Assembly: GCF_002246015.1 (NCBI RefSeq)
Contig: NZ_NOLJ01000001.1
Coordinates: 851,196-915,195, forward strand
Direction: 5' to 3'
DNA length: 64,000 bases
DNA from: Nostoc sp. 'Peltigera membranacea cyanobiont' 210A
GTDB taxonomy: Bacteria; Cyanobacteriota; Cyanobacteriia; Cyanobacteriales; Nostocaceae
The notes beneath the pieces were generated by a model. That model was not told where the DNA came from and made no database searches. It saw only the letters and a program-made list of their open reading frames with translations. Numbering within the stretch: position 1 is the first letter of the stretch; every line of letters begins with the position of its first letter. Positions 15,798-25,901 of the stretch are shown piece by piece. Position numbers and translations under genes: made by a program.

Positions 15798-16325
15798 TTA
15801 GGGAAATTTTGTAATACTAATAATATTTAGAGCTTGGGCAACAGCAAGAGTTACCGCTCCTGGTTGCCCTTGTATCTCGAAAATTTGTTTAGGAACTAAA
15901 AACTTTACTGGCAATTCCTCTATGTTTGTAAAGGGGAAAACAGTCAAAGATGTGAGTTGAGAGGCTGCAAGAATAGCAGCTGCCTCTGCTACGCTAGGCG
16001 TACCTACTTTATCGTTGGTAAGTGTGGCGGGGTTGGGGACACAGACAGAGCGAAGAATTTCCGCAGAAAAGGTTTTTAGGGGCAAATTGCGGAGACGACA
16101 AAGTTTGACTAAGCCGACTTCCGAGGCTTTAGTGTCAATGCTAGCAATACCTGCGATCGCACTTGGAAAAAGTTGATTTTCTCGAAATACTTGCTCAATT
16201 GCCAGATCGATCAACTCCGATGATGTTCCCCGTTTACAACCGATTCCTACCCATAAAACCTGTTGCACTTGGTCTATTTCCTTATTCAATTCGTCAGAAT
16301 TTGGTCTACTCCAACAGCCAACCAA
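15798..16325 (-). CDS. CobE / CbiG C-terminal domain protein (cobalamin pathway)
   Basis: A 175-residue protein matching the CbiG_C/CobE fold. Visible motifs are WVGIGCKRGTSSELI near the N-terminus, IDTKASEVGLVKLCR, the FSAEIL segment, and VGTPSVAEAAAILAA. In the anaerobic cobalamin route CbiG opens the ring of cobalt-precorrin-5A, and cyanobacteria often carry the domain fused or alone. Here it stands alone, with no other cob/cbi gene in the window. The start is a TTG with GGGAG six bases upstream, overlapping the end of the Uma2 gene by 20 bases, so the two are probably co-transcribed. Confidence 0.75.
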   Translation of the reverse strand: MVGCWSRPNSDELNKEIDQVQQVLWVGIGCKRGTSSELIDLAIEQVFRENQLFPSAIAGIASIDTKASEVGLVKLCRLRNLPLKTFSAEILRSVCVPNPATLTNDKVGTPSVAEAAAILAASQLTSLTVFPFTNIEELPVKFLVPKQIFEIQGQPGAVTLAVAQALNIISITKFP

Positions 16326-16869
16326 ATAAATCTCCCACCGTCAGCCTCAACTCACTTGCAAAATCTGGTACAGGAATTAAAGCATCTAGTTCATCCAACA
16401 TGACTGGCTGTTGATTTCGGATGTACACAAATATTGTTTGTTCTTCTGGATCGATCAACCAACCCATTTGTGTTTCATAATTCAGGCAATGTAAAATATT
16501 TTTTGTAACTTTTGTTTGCCTTTGATCAGGCGATAGAATCTCGATAGTCCAATCGGGAGTAGCTTGGAATACGTTGGCAACTTCACCATTTTGATCACGA
16601 AGAATTCTTTGCCAAGTAAACACAGAAACATCTGGCACTATTGACCTTCCACCAAAAGTACACCGCAATTCTGGAAAAGCACGAGCAATTCGCTTCGGCT
16701 TGAACGTTAAGTTGACAGTGCTGACCATTTCACCTTGAATTATACTGTGCTTTCCCTGTGGCATAGGTTTTTGAATAATTTGACCATTGATGTATTCACT
16801 AGCGGGTTTCGTTTCTGGTAGCTTCAGAAACTCTGCCAAAGTTATGCTTTTTGATGGTGTCTGTACCAT
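16306..16869 (-). CDS. Uma2 family (DUF820) endonuclease-like protein
   Basis: A PD-(D/E)XK-fold protein, extremely expanded in cyanobacteria, of unproven biological role. Typical sequence: MTLAEFLKL-like N-terminus (SITLAEFLKLPE), YINGQIIQKP, FGGRSIVPDVSVF (the conserved PD), WTIEILSPDQ (the E of the active site), then YETQMGWLIDPEEQ. I start it at ATG 16869 because GGAGG is 9 bases upstream; an upstream in-frame start at 16893 would cover that site. 187 residues, the usual length. Confidence 0.88.
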   Translation of the reverse strand: MVQTPSKSITLAEFLKLPETKPASEYINGQIIQKPMPQGKHSIIQGEMVSTVNLTFKPKRIARAFPELRCTFGGRSIVPDVSVFTWQRILRDQNGEVANVFQATPDWTIEILSPDQRQTKVTKNILHCLNYETQMGWLIDPEEQTIFVYIRNQQPVMLDELDALIPVPDFASELRLTVGDLFGWLLE

Positions 16870-16904
16870 TTGCGATCGCCTCCAGTCCAGCAATTTTAAT
16901 TAAA

Positions 16905-16990
16905 AAACCGCAAAGTACACAAAGAAAAAATCAGCTTAACTCTTACTCTGCGTACCTTTGCGCTACCTCAGCGTACCTTTGCGTTAAAAA
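16905..16990. repeat. Intergenic repeat with GCGTACCTTTGCG copies
   Basis: GCGTACCTTTGCG occurs at 16950-16962 and 16971-16983 in direct orientation, with GCAAAGTAC in inverse orientation near 16910. It fills the short gap between argS and the Uma2 gene. This resembles dispersed intergenic repeats seen in many cyanobacterial genomes. Confidence 0.55.
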
Positions 16991-16995
16991 AAATA

Positions 16996-18750
16996 TTACA
17001 TCCTCTCCAATATCTGAATTCCCAACAAAGATAATCCCAGCTTCAGAGTTCTAGCAGTCAAATCACATAAAACTAAACGAGATGTTCGTTGCGGTTCCTC
17101 CGCTTGTAGTATGGGACAGCGATCGTAAAATTGGTTAAACTTCTGACTCAGTTCAAACAAATACTCACATAAACGATTGGGAAGCAAGTCTTGCTCTACA
17201 CTACTAATAACTTCATCCAGTTGAAGTAAATATTTTGCCAGCGCTAATTCTGTTTCATGCTGCAACAAAACGGCATTATTTCCCAACTCTTTAAAGTTAA
17301 TATCACCCTTGCGGCTAATCCCATGAATCCGTGCATAAACATATAGCATATAGGGCGCAGTATTACCTTTGAGATCCAGCATTTTGTCGTAGCTGAAGAT
17401 GTAGTTACTGGTGCGATTTTGGCTTAAGTCTGCATACTTAACTGCGCTGATTCCAACTACCCTAGCAACTTCATTAATAAATTCTTCAGTTTCTTGACGT
17501 TCTTCTTTTTGTAATCTAGTTTTTAGGTCAGTATGGGCACGAGAAACAGCTTCATCCAATAAATCCCGCAACCGCACAGTATCACCAGAACGAGTTTTAA
17601 ATTTCTTACCATCTTCTCCTAACACCAGCCCAAAGGGAACATGGACTAATTCCACATCGTCAGGAATCCATCCGGCTTTGCGTGCTACCTGAAAAAATTG
17701 GGCAAAGTGGTTTCCTTGTCCAGCATCTGTTACATAAATTATCCGCTTTGCTTCATCCTGCTGAATCCGGTAGCGGAGAGATGCTAAATCTGTTGTGGCG
17801 TAGTTATAGCCGCCATCTGATTTCTGCACAATTAAGGGTAAAGGTTCACCTTCTCTATTTGTAAACCCTTCCAGAAAAACGCATTTTGCCCCTTGATTTT
17901 CTACCAGTAATCCAGATTTTTCTAAATCTTCTACAACCCCAGATAGTAAAGGGTTATAGAAAGATTCTCCGCGTTCAATTAATTTGATATCAAGCAACTC
18001 ATAAATTATTTGAAACTCCCGCCGCGACTGTTCGCACAACAGTTTCCAAGCATGGAGTGTATCTTCTGCACCTGCTTGTAATCTGACGACTTCTTGGCGT
18101 GCTGTTTCTTGAAAAGCTTCATCGGCATCAAAGCGCAATTTGGCTTTACGATAAAAAGAGACTAAATCACCAATATCTAAAGCATTAGCGGTAGTAAGCG
18201 CGTCTGGGTAAACTTCCCGCAGATAGGCGATTAACATTCCAAACTGCGTACCCCAATCACCTACATGATTTAACCGCAGTACATCATGTCCTTGAAATTC
18301 TAAAATCCGGGCGATGGAATCACCAATAATCGTCGAACGCAAATGTCCGACGTGCATTTCTTTAGCAATATTGGGACTAGAAAAATCAACAATTTCCCGC
18401 TTTGGGGTTTTTGCGGCTGGAACTCCCAGTCTGGGATCGGCTTGAATCGCGTTTAGTTGTGCTTCTAAGTATGCTGTTTTCAGTTTCAGATTGATAAATC
18501 CTGGCCCAGCGATTTCCGGCGGTTCACAGATTTCGGATACATCTAGTTTCTCAACGATCGCACCTGCGATCGCTCTTGGTTGCTTTCCTAACTTTTTACT
18601 CAGGGATAAAGCCACATTCGCCTGATAATCGCCAAATTTAGGATTGCTAGCAGGAACCAAAATTGGATCTACTCCAGCGAAGTCAGCACCAAAAGCCGCG
18701 ATTAAAGCCTGCTCTACCTGAGCTTTTAGTTTTTCTTGTGTAGCGTTCAT
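16996..18750 (-). CDS. argS: Arginyl-tRNA synthetase
   Basis: A class I aminoacyl-tRNA synthetase of 584 residues that charges tRNA-Arg. The N-terminal Add1 domain occupies about 1-115. [17 protein letters not shown] carries the HIGH-like HVGH motif near residue 135. The catalytic domain continues through [12 protein letters not shown] and [19 protein letters not shown] (degenerate KMSKS loop, usual for ArgRS). The C-terminal anticodon-binding (DALR) domain begins near 460 with [16 protein letters not shown]. Essential housekeeping gene, normal length. Confidence 0.97.
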   Translation of the reverse strand: MNATQEKLKAQVEQALIAAFGADFAGVDPILVPASNPKFGDYQANVALSLSKKLGKQPRAIAGAIVEKLDVSEICEPPEIAGPGFINLKLKTAYLEAQLNAIQADPRLGVPAAKTPKREIVDFSSPNIAKEMHVGHLRSTIIGDSIARILEFQGHDVLRLNHVGDWGTQFGMLIAYLREVYPDALTTANALDIGDLVSFYRKAKLRFDADEAFQETARQEVVRLQAGAEDTLHAWKLLCEQSRREFQIIYELLDIKLIERGESFYNPLLSGVVEDLEKSGLLVENQGAKCVFLEGFTNREGEPLPLIVQKSDGGYNYATTDLASLRYRIQQDEAKRIIYVTDAGQGNHFAQFFQVARKAGWIPDDVELVHVPFGLVLGEDGKKFKTRSGDTVRLRDLLDEAVSRAHTDLKTRLQKEERQETEEFINEVARVVGISAVKYADLSQNRTSNYIFSYDKMLDLKGNTAPYMLYVYARIHGISRKGDINFKELGNNAVLLQHETELALAKYLLQLDEVISSVEQDLLPNRLCEYLFELSQKFNQFYDRCPILQAEEPQRTSRLVLCDLTARTLKLGLSLLGIQILERM

Positions 18751-19466
18751 ATATAGATTTTATCTGTGAAAGGGGGAATGTAGCTCTGGAAAAGCTTGAT
18801 TATTTTAACCTTAAAAGATATTCATCAAGTCTAAGCAAAGACTGTCATTTTAAGGCACAACCCCCTTAAATCGTCTCCCATCCTCGGCATAACTTCTAGA
18901 TTCTGACGATACCGAAGTCGATTTTGACAGACTACTACTAGTTAATCAAGCCAACGAAAGCATAGTACGTAGTAAGCATTTGAGTTCTTAAAACAAAGAC
19001 TAAACTTATTTACCCAGGTTTCATTGATTTGATAGATTACTACGTTTCCCAACGTAAGTACGGAGATCATCTCTATTTGTATAGCAGCGTATTAACTGAG
19101 TCAAGGCTTCGTTGATACGGATGACGGCGCACCATTACTTATCTACCTCATTTAAATGAAAACTCCTATAGATTAAGCTTTTAGCTTTTCACTATAGAAA
19201 TTACATATCTGATTTTCATAAAAAGTATATATTATTTATGAAGTTTTAATCATGCATCAGTTTATCTACTAAGTATTGATAACACGATCATACTAGATAA
19301 AAATCTGTTTTTTCAGTAAAAATACTTCAGATAAAGCGCTATTTAAATATACTAGCAAAAGTAAATAGACAGATTGACGTTGCAGAACTCTAGCTGTTAG
19401 AAGTAAGAGACAACTGAAGAGAGATAGCTGCTCAAAAAGCATTATCTAAATTGTCTTTCCTACTTA
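18751..19466. other. Long AT-rich intergenic region
   Basis: This stretch lies between divergent argS and the PEP-CTERM gene. A possible promoter for the latter is TTGACG (about 19375) followed by TAGAAG about 18 bases later; weak. No RNA gene, repeat array or ORF is convincing. Confidence 0.45.
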
Positions 19467-20312
19467 ATGGCTCATAATATGAAACCTAATTTATTCACTG
19501 CCTTGATTGCCGCTACAGCTACATTAACCGGATTAGTTTCTAAAGTAGAAACTGCATCTGCCGCTGATTTTAATTGGAATAATTCATGGACTCAACCAAC
19601 TGTATATAATAAGTCTCAAACTGGTTTTAACGACGCTCCTTTTCAACAATTTGTCCAAGCAGAAAGTGCTGCCCTTCCAAACAGCGGACAACTTAAATTA
19701 GACGCCAGTAAATTAAACCTCAAATACGACCACGATGTTTCTGCTTACTTTATTAATGAGGGCGCAGGTTATAGAAATCAGTTAGCCTTTGAAGCTACAG
19801 GAACTACTAACAAGTCTGGGCTGCTTTTTAATGATATTTCTTGTGAAGGGACTGGATGTGTTGGCGGCTGGGGCGGTAACGCACTAAAACTAGGTGATGG
19901 CGTCAAAGTTGGCAATGTTACCGCAGGTACTCAACTAGATTTATGGTTGAGAGCTGATGGTTTGAACCGTGGCAACTCTGCCAATATCTTTGGTACTGAC
20001 ACTGCCTCTAACGCTGACGGACTACAGCACGCAGTTGCTTATGCTTACAACAACTACATCCTCCTGGCATTCGAGGATTTATACGGAGGTTTACACGCTT
20101 CAGGGGTAGATTCTGCAACTGGTAAGTGGAACGAAGGTTCCGATCGCGACTTTAATGATGTTGTCGTCGTTCTTGATATCGGTGAGGCAAATGTTAGAGC
20201 GTTAATTGGCGCTACCGTTCCTGAACCATCTGTTACTCTATCAATGTTTGCGGTGGGAGCAGTTGGTATGTTTGGATTGCGCCGCCGCCGTCAAAGTCGC
20301 ACTTCTAACTAA
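19467..20312 (+). CDS. Secreted DUF4114 protein with PEP-CTERM sorting signal
   Basis: A 281-residue exported protein. A signal peptide ends after ETASA-A near residue 33. A beta-rich body follows, with a Cys pair (SCEGTGC). The DUF4114-like signature is LLAFEDLYGG followed by DRDFNDVVVVLDIG. The C-terminus is a PEP-CTERM signal: VPEPS, a hydrophobic helix (MFAVGAVGMFGL) and RRRRQ, the substrate of the exosortase pathway that targets proteins to the cell surface or exopolysaccharide. Start is ATG 19467, though ATG 19479 is possible. A bidirectional terminator follows. Confidence 0.87.
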   Translation: MAHNMKPNLFTALIAATATLTGLVSKVETASAADFNWNNSWTQPTVYNKSQTGFNDAPFQQFVQAESAALPNSGQLKLDASKLNLKYDHDVSAYFINEGAGYRNQLAFEATGTTNKSGLLFNDISCEGTGCVGGWGGNALKLGDGVKVGNVTAGTQLDLWLRADGLNRGNSANIFGTDTASNADGLQHAVAYAYNNYILLAFEDLYGGLHASGVDSATGKWNEGSDRDFNDVVVVLDIGEANVRALIGATVPEPSVTLSMFAVGAVGMFGLRRRRQSRTSN

Positions 20313-20382
20313 ACTTTGAGACGGTGCTTAATATAAGGTGCATTTAGTTCCATTGGAAAATAACAGGCGATCGATCGCATTT

Positions 20383-20413
20383 TCACCCGTATAGATAATG
20401 TACGGGTGATTTT
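20383..20413. terminator. Bidirectional hairpin terminator
   Basis: TCACCCGTA (20383-20391) pairs perfectly with TACGGGTGA (20401-20409), with a 9-base loop and TTTT at the right side and AAAA-rich complement (TTTTC) at the left. It separates the convergent PEP-CTERM and TPR genes. Confidence 0.75.
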
Positions 20414-20436
20414 ACGTTTGTAGTGGCATTTATATT

Positions 20437-21705
20437 TTATCTATTGCGATCGCGTTCTAAATCATCAATGACTTTTTGCAAATACCACTCGTCTGACATC
20501 CCAGGATGATAATCTTTGTTTTGCTGAATCAATCGTTCGGCAATTTCCCAATATCCTCCAACCATTCGTAAAAGTCGCTGACGTAGCAGGTGATATTTTT
20601 GCTTTTTTGACTCTGGACTAAATTTCTGGATTTTTTCTAAGCTACTTAAGACTTGTTGATAATTTTCCCAGTCTTCTTGTTCGCAAAAGATACTCCCCGC
20701 CCGTTGATAATCTTCGACGGCGTTTTGTATTTCTTCTAAACAAGTATAGGCAATGCCGCGATTGTAGTAAGCTTGAGCCTCATCAGAATTGATTTGCAAC
20801 GCTTGCGTGTAATCTTGAATTGCACCGAGATAATTGCCCATTGCCCGATAGACATTACCTCTGGCAATATAAACTAAGACATCTTCGGGTTGCATCTGGA
20901 CTGCTTGGTTAAGATCCGCGATCGCACCTTGATGATCTCCCAAGACAGAACGTGCTTTACCTCGGTTGCGATAGACAATGGCATCTTGAAAATTTAGTCG
21001 TAATGCTTGATTAAAATCTGCGATCGCTTCTCGATAATTCCCCATTTTACAACACACAACCCCACGACAGCAGTAAGCTTGGGCATCTTGCGGATCGGCT
21101 TTTAACACCCAGTTTAAATCGGCGAGTGCTTCTTGAGTATCTCCCTTTTCAGCCTTTTCTAATAATTGCGTAAAATAATCATTGGTAGATAAAATTGGCG
21201 CATTGCTAGAACGCGATTCCTGAACGGCAGGTAATTCTTTAGGTTGTAGCTGTTTCATTCGTTCCAAAGACAAACGACAATTTTCTTTGTCCTGTTGCTC
21301 TAGATATAATTGTGCAGCCTTTTTAAAGTTAGCGATCGCATCTTGAATATAACCCTGTTTGCGCCGCACCATTCCCCGCAGATTATAAGCAGCAGCATAA
21401 TTGAGATTGAGACGAATCGCACGTTCAACATCGTCTAGCGCTCCCGATAAGTTTTTCAGCGCTACCCTAGCTAATCCGCGACAATAATATGCCTCTACAC
21501 TGTCAGGATTCAGCTTCAGGGCTTCAGTATAATCTGAAACAGCTTTCAGAATTGCGCCTGAGTCATAATGTGCTAAACCCCGTTGCAAATAAGCTTCGCT
21601 AAAGTAAGGTGTCAGTTGTAAAGTATGGTTAAATTCCTCAATTGCTCCCGCGTAGTCTTTTCGCCTAGCCTTTTCCAATCCTCTATTGTAGAATTCGTCA
21701 TTCAT
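20437..21705 (-). CDS. Tetratricopeptide-repeat protein
   Basis: A 422-residue protein built of about eight TPR units in two blocks, residues about 1-140 and 185-325. Repeated motifs are AIxxxxxALxLNP and AYYxRGxAxxxLGxxxxAIxDyxxA (e.g. AYYNRGIAYTCLEEIQNAVEDY). There is no signal peptide or catalytic domain. TPRs mediate protein-protein contacts; the partner is unknown. The C-terminal 90 residues are helical and charged. Monocistronic. Confidence 0.88.
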   Translation of the reverse strand: MNDEFYNRGLEKARRKDYAGAIEEFNHTLQLTPYFSEAYLQRGLAHYDSGAILKAVSDYTEALKLNPDSVEAYYCRGLARVALKNLSGALDDVERAIRLNLNYAAAYNLRGMVRRKQGYIQDAIANFKKAAQLYLEQQDKENCRLSLERMKQLQPKELPAVQESRSSNAPILSTNDYFTQLLEKAEKGDTQEALADLNWVLKADPQDAQAYCCRGVVCCKMGNYREAIADFNQALRLNFQDAIVYRNRGKARSVLGDHQGAIADLNQAVQMQPEDVLVYIARGNVYRAMGNYLGAIQDYTQALQINSDEAQAYYNRGIAYTCLEEIQNAVEDYQRAGSIFCEQEDWENYQQVLSSLEKIQKFSPESKKQKYHLLRQRLLRMVGGYWEIAERLIQQNKDYHPGMSDEWYLQKVIDDLERDRNR

Positions 21706-22024
21706 GGCATTTGTTTGGTTGATTCAGTTAATTGAATTCCAGCAGACTTCTTTCGTAGCCTAACCTATGCACTCATCTTCATATTTTAAGTATATTTCAT
21801 CCTTTGTGTGAAATAAAACTAACATACTACTTCCCAATAAAAAATTGGGGAAATGACTAGATTCAATTCCCCATATCTTGTAGATTGTAAAATATTTACA
21901 GTTGACTAAAATCCACAAATTAGGAGTCAGAATAAGTTAAGAATCAGCAGAAAATTTGTGGAATCAATATACTAATAATACTGAATTTCTTATGCTTTCT
22001 GGGTGCTGATTTTTTTCACTAAAA
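21706..22024. other. Intergenic region
   Basis: AT-rich sequence between the TPR gene and the end of the dioxygenase gene. A weak stem GGGGAAT / ATTCCCC (about 21847-21874) is the only structure seen. No gene recognised. Confidence 0.4.
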
Positions 22025-22693
22025 TTATTCTGAAAGCAAGCTGGGAGAAGTCAGAACAAAAATATCCCAATTTCCTTGAGCCTCAGTTTGTGGTTTTATA
22101 GGATTAGCGTAGTGAAAAAACTCATGGTCATTAACCAATAGGAGTTCTCCCGGATTTAGAATTTTGCTAAATACAGGCTTTTCTTTTTTGGCAGTATACA
22201 GATGTGTTTCTCCACCCTGAATATTCTCTCTATCTACTGAGAATATGCCAATAAAATCAGTGCCATCTTGATGGATACCTTCAGGTGCTGGATTACCAAA
22301 ATTCTCTGGAGAACAACTAATTCTAATTTGATGAACTCCGATTTCAGCTTCAGGATGAAGTTTACAAGAATCACTAAATGCCAAAACAAGATTTTTGAAA
22401 ATATCAAGTTCTATGAGTGCATCATCTAATTCTGCAAACTCTCTTTTGATGTCACCCGCTAATCGATTATACTCTTTACTTTGAAAGAAGACGCCATGAG
22501 GTAATTTGATTAACTGATTTCCAGAGACTGTGAACCGAGATAATCTTCTAGAACGATAATTGTTTTTGATATAAGGATCAAGAGGCATATTATTAAAAAA
22601 TGCCTTAAAACCTTCTAGACTGATGGAATTTACCTTTCTAAGAGTAAATAGAAAAGCATATTCTAATTCCGTTGCTGTCCACACTTTTTGCAT
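22025..22693 (-). CDS. 2OG-Fe(II) dioxygenase of the PF10014 family (amino-acid hydroxylase-like)
   Basis: A 222-residue protein. The iron facial triad is visible as HQDGTD (HxD, about residue 147) and a distal His in FFHYANPI. GGETHLY and the EGIHQDG context match the family that includes L-isoleucine dioxygenase, which hydroxylates free amino acids. Substrate is not predictable here. The start is ATG 22693: a full consensus ribosome binding site, AAGGAGGT (22701-22708), lies 7 bases upstream, which is unusually strong for this window. An upstream ATG at 22714 would overlap it. It is 5 kb from the NRPS locus and separated by other genes, so a link is speculative. Confidence 0.78.
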   Translation of the reverse strand: MQKVWTATELEYAFLFTLRKVNSISLEGFKAFFNNMPLDPYIKNNYRSRRLSRFTVSGNQLIKLPHGVFFQSKEYNRLAGDIKREFAELDDALIELDIFKNLVLAFSDSCKLHPEAEIGVHQIRISCSPENFGNPAPEGIHQDGTDFIGIFSVDRENIQGGETHLYTAKKEKPVFSKILNPGELLLVNDHEFFHYANPIKPQTEAQGNWDIFVLTSPSLLSE

Positions 22694-22932
22694 AGGATTT
22701 ACCTCCTTGCACATTGAAATTTTCCCAGATTTTTATGGGAGGCTTATAATACTTAGTATATGCTACTTTTTATTACTATGTTGTCAATTTAACTACAAAA
22801 TTTGACAATCCATGATATGTAAAGTTGGTCGAATTCTGTCAGAGGGCAGAGTAGCTGTTGAAAAGATTTGCAGATATGGGTTCGGTGGGCAAAAAATCGA
22901 CGTATATTTACAAACAGCGACAAGGTTCCATA

Positions 22933-23658
22933 ATGATAGATTGGCTTTACCGTTACCCACCTTTGTATTCCGGTATTTTACTCAAGCGTTACAAGCGATT
23001 TTTTGCTGACGTTCAACTGATTTCTGGTGAAATAGTGACAGCGCACTGTCCCAATACAGGGCCAATGACTGGAGTATCGACACCTCTAAGTGCAGTACAG
23101 CTTTCCAAAAGCGATAATCTTAACCGCAAATTGGCTTACACTTTAGAACTAATTCAGGTACATGACAATGAGCCGACTTGGGTAGGCATAAATACTTTTT
23201 TGCCCAATCGGGTGGTAAAGCTAGCTTTGGCGAAACATCTTTTTCCAGAATTGGGCGACTATAGCCAAATCAAGGGTGAGGTAGTTTATGGGCTAGATAA
23301 AAAAAGTCGAGTGGATTTTTTCTTGACGGGGAGTGATGAGGAACGCCCGATTTATTTAGAAGTGAAAAATACAACTTTGTCAGAAGGGAGATTAGCCCTA
23401 TTTCCTGACACGGAGACTACAAGAGGGCAAAAGCACTTGCGAGAACTGATGGCGTTGTTACCTTTGACTCGTGCAGTGATGCTTTACTTTATCAATCGCG
23501 GTGATTGTATCGAGTTTTCCCCTGGCGATCGCACAGATCCTATATATGGTAAATTATTGCGGGATGCGATCGCTCTCGGTTTAGAAGTCTTACCTTGCCG
23601 TTTTGACATTTCCCCCGAAGGTATCCGTTATTTAGGTTTGGCAAAACTAAAAATTTGA
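22933..23658 (+). CDS. sfsA: SfsA family protein (sugar fermentation stimulation homologue)
   Basis: A 241-residue protein with the family's features: VTAHCPNTGPMTG near the N-terminus, SRVDFFL, and the nuclease-like core YLEVKNTTL followed by ALFPDTETTRGQKHLRELM. SfsA has a PD-(D/E)XK-like fold and binds DNA in E. coli, but the cellular role is poorly defined. The frame is open upstream to a TTG at 22858. I choose ATG 22933 because homologues begin near DWLYRYPPL and the length (usual about 235) then fits. Confidence 0.92.
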   Translation: MIDWLYRYPPLYSGILLKRYKRFFADVQLISGEIVTAHCPNTGPMTGVSTPLSAVQLSKSDNLNRKLAYTLELIQVHDNEPTWVGINTFLPNRVVKLALAKHLFPELGDYSQIKGEVVYGLDKKSRVDFFLTGSDEERPIYLEVKNTTLSEGRLALFPDTETTRGQKHLRELMALLPLTRAVMLYFINRGDCIEFSPGDRTDPIYGKLLRDAIALGLEVLPCRFDISPEGIRYLGLAKLKI

Positions 23659-23703
23659 TTATTAAGAGAAACTAGCAATTGCAACGTTTCTACACGCATA
23701 AAA

Positions 23704-23742
23704 CAATAAATCCATCTAGATCGTGTCTAGATGGATTTATTG
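23704..23742. terminator. Perfect 17-bp bidirectional hairpin
   Basis: CAATAAATCCATCTAGA (23704-23720) is perfectly complementary to TCTAGATGGATTTATTG (23726-23742) around a 5-base loop. It lies between the convergent sfsA and fasciclin genes, so it probably ends both transcripts. Confidence 0.75.
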
Positions 23743-23843
23743 GTAGTTGATGTTTACTAAAAAACATTCAACCAGACTGTAATGAAGAAACGACTATAGG
23801 TAGTCGTCACGTCATAAATAGCATTTGCTATTCTGACGTTTGG

Positions 23844-24245
23844 TTATGCAGGAATCAAAACTGTGTCAATGACGTGGATGACACCGTTATCAGCAGCAAC
23901 ATCTGCTGTTGCAACAGTTGCATCATTGATCTTAACGCCATTAGAAGCGTCAATTTTTACATCTGAACCTTCAACTGTTTTAGCTGTCTTCAGCTTAACT
24001 ACATCAGCAGCCAGTACTTTGCCTGATACAACATGATAGGTCAAGATTTTCTTGAGCTTTGCAGGATCTTTCAGTAATGCGTCTACAGTACCTGCTGGAA
24101 GCTTGTTAAATGCTTCGTCAGTGGGTGCGAAGACGGTGAATGGGCCTGCGCCTTTAAGTGTATCTACCAGACCAGCCGCTTCGATTGCTGCAACTAGTGT
24201 CTTGAAAGAACCATTGTTGGTAGCAGTGTCAATTATGTTGGCCAT
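23844..24245 (-). CDS. Fasciclin (FAS1) domain protein
   Basis: A single FAS1 domain, 133 residues. Visible are the H1 motif [15 protein letters not shown], the YH motif [11 protein letters not shown], and the H2-like [13 protein letters not shown] at the C-terminus. No signal peptide is seen at this start ([12 protein letters not shown]), so either it is cytosolic or exported otherwise. FAS1 domains mediate cell adhesion or surface interactions; in cyanobacteria stand-alone copies are common and little studied. A very high Ala/Lys/Val content is normal for the family. Confidence 0.92.
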   Translation of the reverse strand: MANIIDTATNNGSFKTLVAAIEAAGLVDTLKGAGPFTVFAPTDEAFNKLPAGTVDALLKDPAKLKKILTYHVVSGKVLAADVVKLKTAKTVEGSDVKIDASNGVKINDATVATADVAADNGVIHVIDTVLIPA

Positions 24246-24980
24246 GTGTTTTACCTAGTTCTGTGTAACTTGTTACAAATCTAAACTATTTATCCAATAA
24301 AATCTATCTATCATTAGGCGTATACCAAATAGTTTTTGTTATTGATATGATAAGAGTTTATATATATTTTTATACAAATAAAGAATTATATGTACATTAT
24401 CTAAGTGGATAAGACTATTGGATGCGCCTAGTCTTTTTTTTTACACAGTGTAGGGGCTATGGGGCGATCGCATCCAAAGATTGTCAGAGCAGCGCTCACA
24501 TACCAATAAAGTTAGTTATATAGATGATTAAAATATTTAGTTGGTATAAATCAAGCTTTAGATATTTAGGATCGATATGAAAATTTTATAGTGTAATCCT
24601 TACTTTGTATACAAAAAAGCGCTATTTAGAGAATTTAAATATACTTACATTAACTTTTTGTCATGATTTATTGACCAAAAAAGTTGGTAATAATCCTATT
24701 TAACTGATATTATTTCATCACTAAATACATTTCACTTACTGTTTGTGTAATTCCACTTGGAAATAAAAAACGGCCCATCACACCAATGCTTTTAGCAATT
24801 GTGATTAGCCGTTTATTTCCAAAATTTCTGATGCGTAAGGTTTACGCCAAAACCTCCTATAACTCCCATTTATCTATATCCTCTACCTCCTGTGTGGTTG
24901 GTATTTCTGTTGACTGTACGTAAGTCAGGTATGTCAGCAATGAGACTTTTAGGTAATATTTTCCCCAAACTATAACTTTC
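24246..24980. other. Long AT-rich intergenic region between fasciclin and modA
   Basis: The region is AT-rich with short poly-T runs (24434-24442) and the long hairpin at 24757-24822 listed separately. It must carry both divergent promoters. I cannot assign boxes, and saw no ModE-like operator or riboswitch that I recognise. Confidence 0.45.
24757..24822. repeat. Long imperfect inverted repeat
   Basis: TTGGAAATAAAAAACGGC (from 24757) is mirrored by GCCGTTTATTTCCAA (to 24822), with ATCACA/TGTGAT extending the stem inward, about 24 paired positions in all. It could be a terminator or a very small MITE. It lies upstream of modA with about 160 bases between. Confidence 0.55.
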
Positions 24981-25835
24981 ATGAACAGAAGAAGACTTAT
25001 TGCTTGGATTGCTACAGCAGTTAGCAGCATGATGCTGGTAATAGGCTTGCAGTTCGTTAATTTATCACCAGCAAGCTCTGTAACCACACTTAACGTGTAT
25101 GCGGCTGTCAGCTTAACAAACGCGCTGAATGCCATTAAGACTCAGTACCAAAATGCTAACCCAGGCGTCAACGTTGTTTATACGTTTGGTGCTTCTGGTA
25201 CTTTACTTAGTCAAATACAAGCAGGAGCACCAGCAGATATTTTCATTTCTGCTGCTACCAACCAAATAGATGTATTGCAGAATTCAGCCCCAAGTAAATT
25301 GGTTGCAGGTAGCCGCAAAAACGTTGTCAAAAACCGTTTAGTTTTGATTGCGCCTACGACATCTCCCGTTAGTGCTGGTAGTGCTGCCCTCACTAGCTTC
25401 AATGGTTTAAGCAATGCCAATATTACTGGTATTGCTATAGGTGACTACACAGGTACTCCTCCAGTTGTGCCAGCAGGAAATTATGCCAAACAAGTTCTCA
25501 CTAGCCGAGGTATTTTTAATACTCTTAGTCCTAAATTATACCGTGCTGCCAATGTGCGTGCCGTCTTAACTGCTGTTGAAAATAAAACTCTTGTAGTTGG
25601 AGGTATAACTAAAACTATCAGTGCAGGTGCTGTTTACAAAACTGACGCGGCCATTTCTAACAAGGTAAGAGTCGTACAAACTGCCCTCACAACAGAGAGC
25701 GATTCGATTGTTTATCCACTGGGTATACTCACCAGAACTAAAGTTTTAACGACGGCACAGAGTTTTTCTAACTACTTAAGTGGTAGTACTGCTCAGAATA
25801 TCTTCAAAAATACTTACGGGTTTATCCTGCCTTAG
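24981..25835 (+). CDS. modA: Molybdate ABC transporter substrate-binding protein
   Basis: A 284-residue periplasmic binding protein with a signal peptide (MNRRRLIAW ... LSPASS). The mature part starts TTLNVYAAVSLTNAL. GASGTLLSQIQAGAPADIFISA is the oxyanion-binding region, and IAIGDYTGTPPVVPAGNYAKQVL and ESDSIVYPLGIL fit ModA. It captures molybdate or tungstate for import. No modB or modC gene lies alongside, so the permease and ATPase must be elsewhere. Confidence 0.9.
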   Translation: MNRRRLIAWIATAVSSMMLVIGLQFVNLSPASSVTTLNVYAAVSLTNALNAIKTQYQNANPGVNVVYTFGASGTLLSQIQAGAPADIFISAATNQIDVLQNSAPSKLVAGSRKNVVKNRLVLIAPTTSPVSAGSAALTSFNGLSNANITGIAIGDYTGTPPVVPAGNYAKQVLTSRGIFNTLSPKLYRAANVRAVLTAVENKTLVVGGITKTISAGAVYKTDAAISNKVRVVQTALTTESDSIVYPLGILTRTKVLTTAQSFSNYLSGSTAQNIFKNTYGFILP

Positions 25836-25901
25836 TCACCAGAAAGTAAATCAATCAAGTACTCGTTGTCGTGAATTTTGAACTATTTGGAGTTATGTCT
25901 T

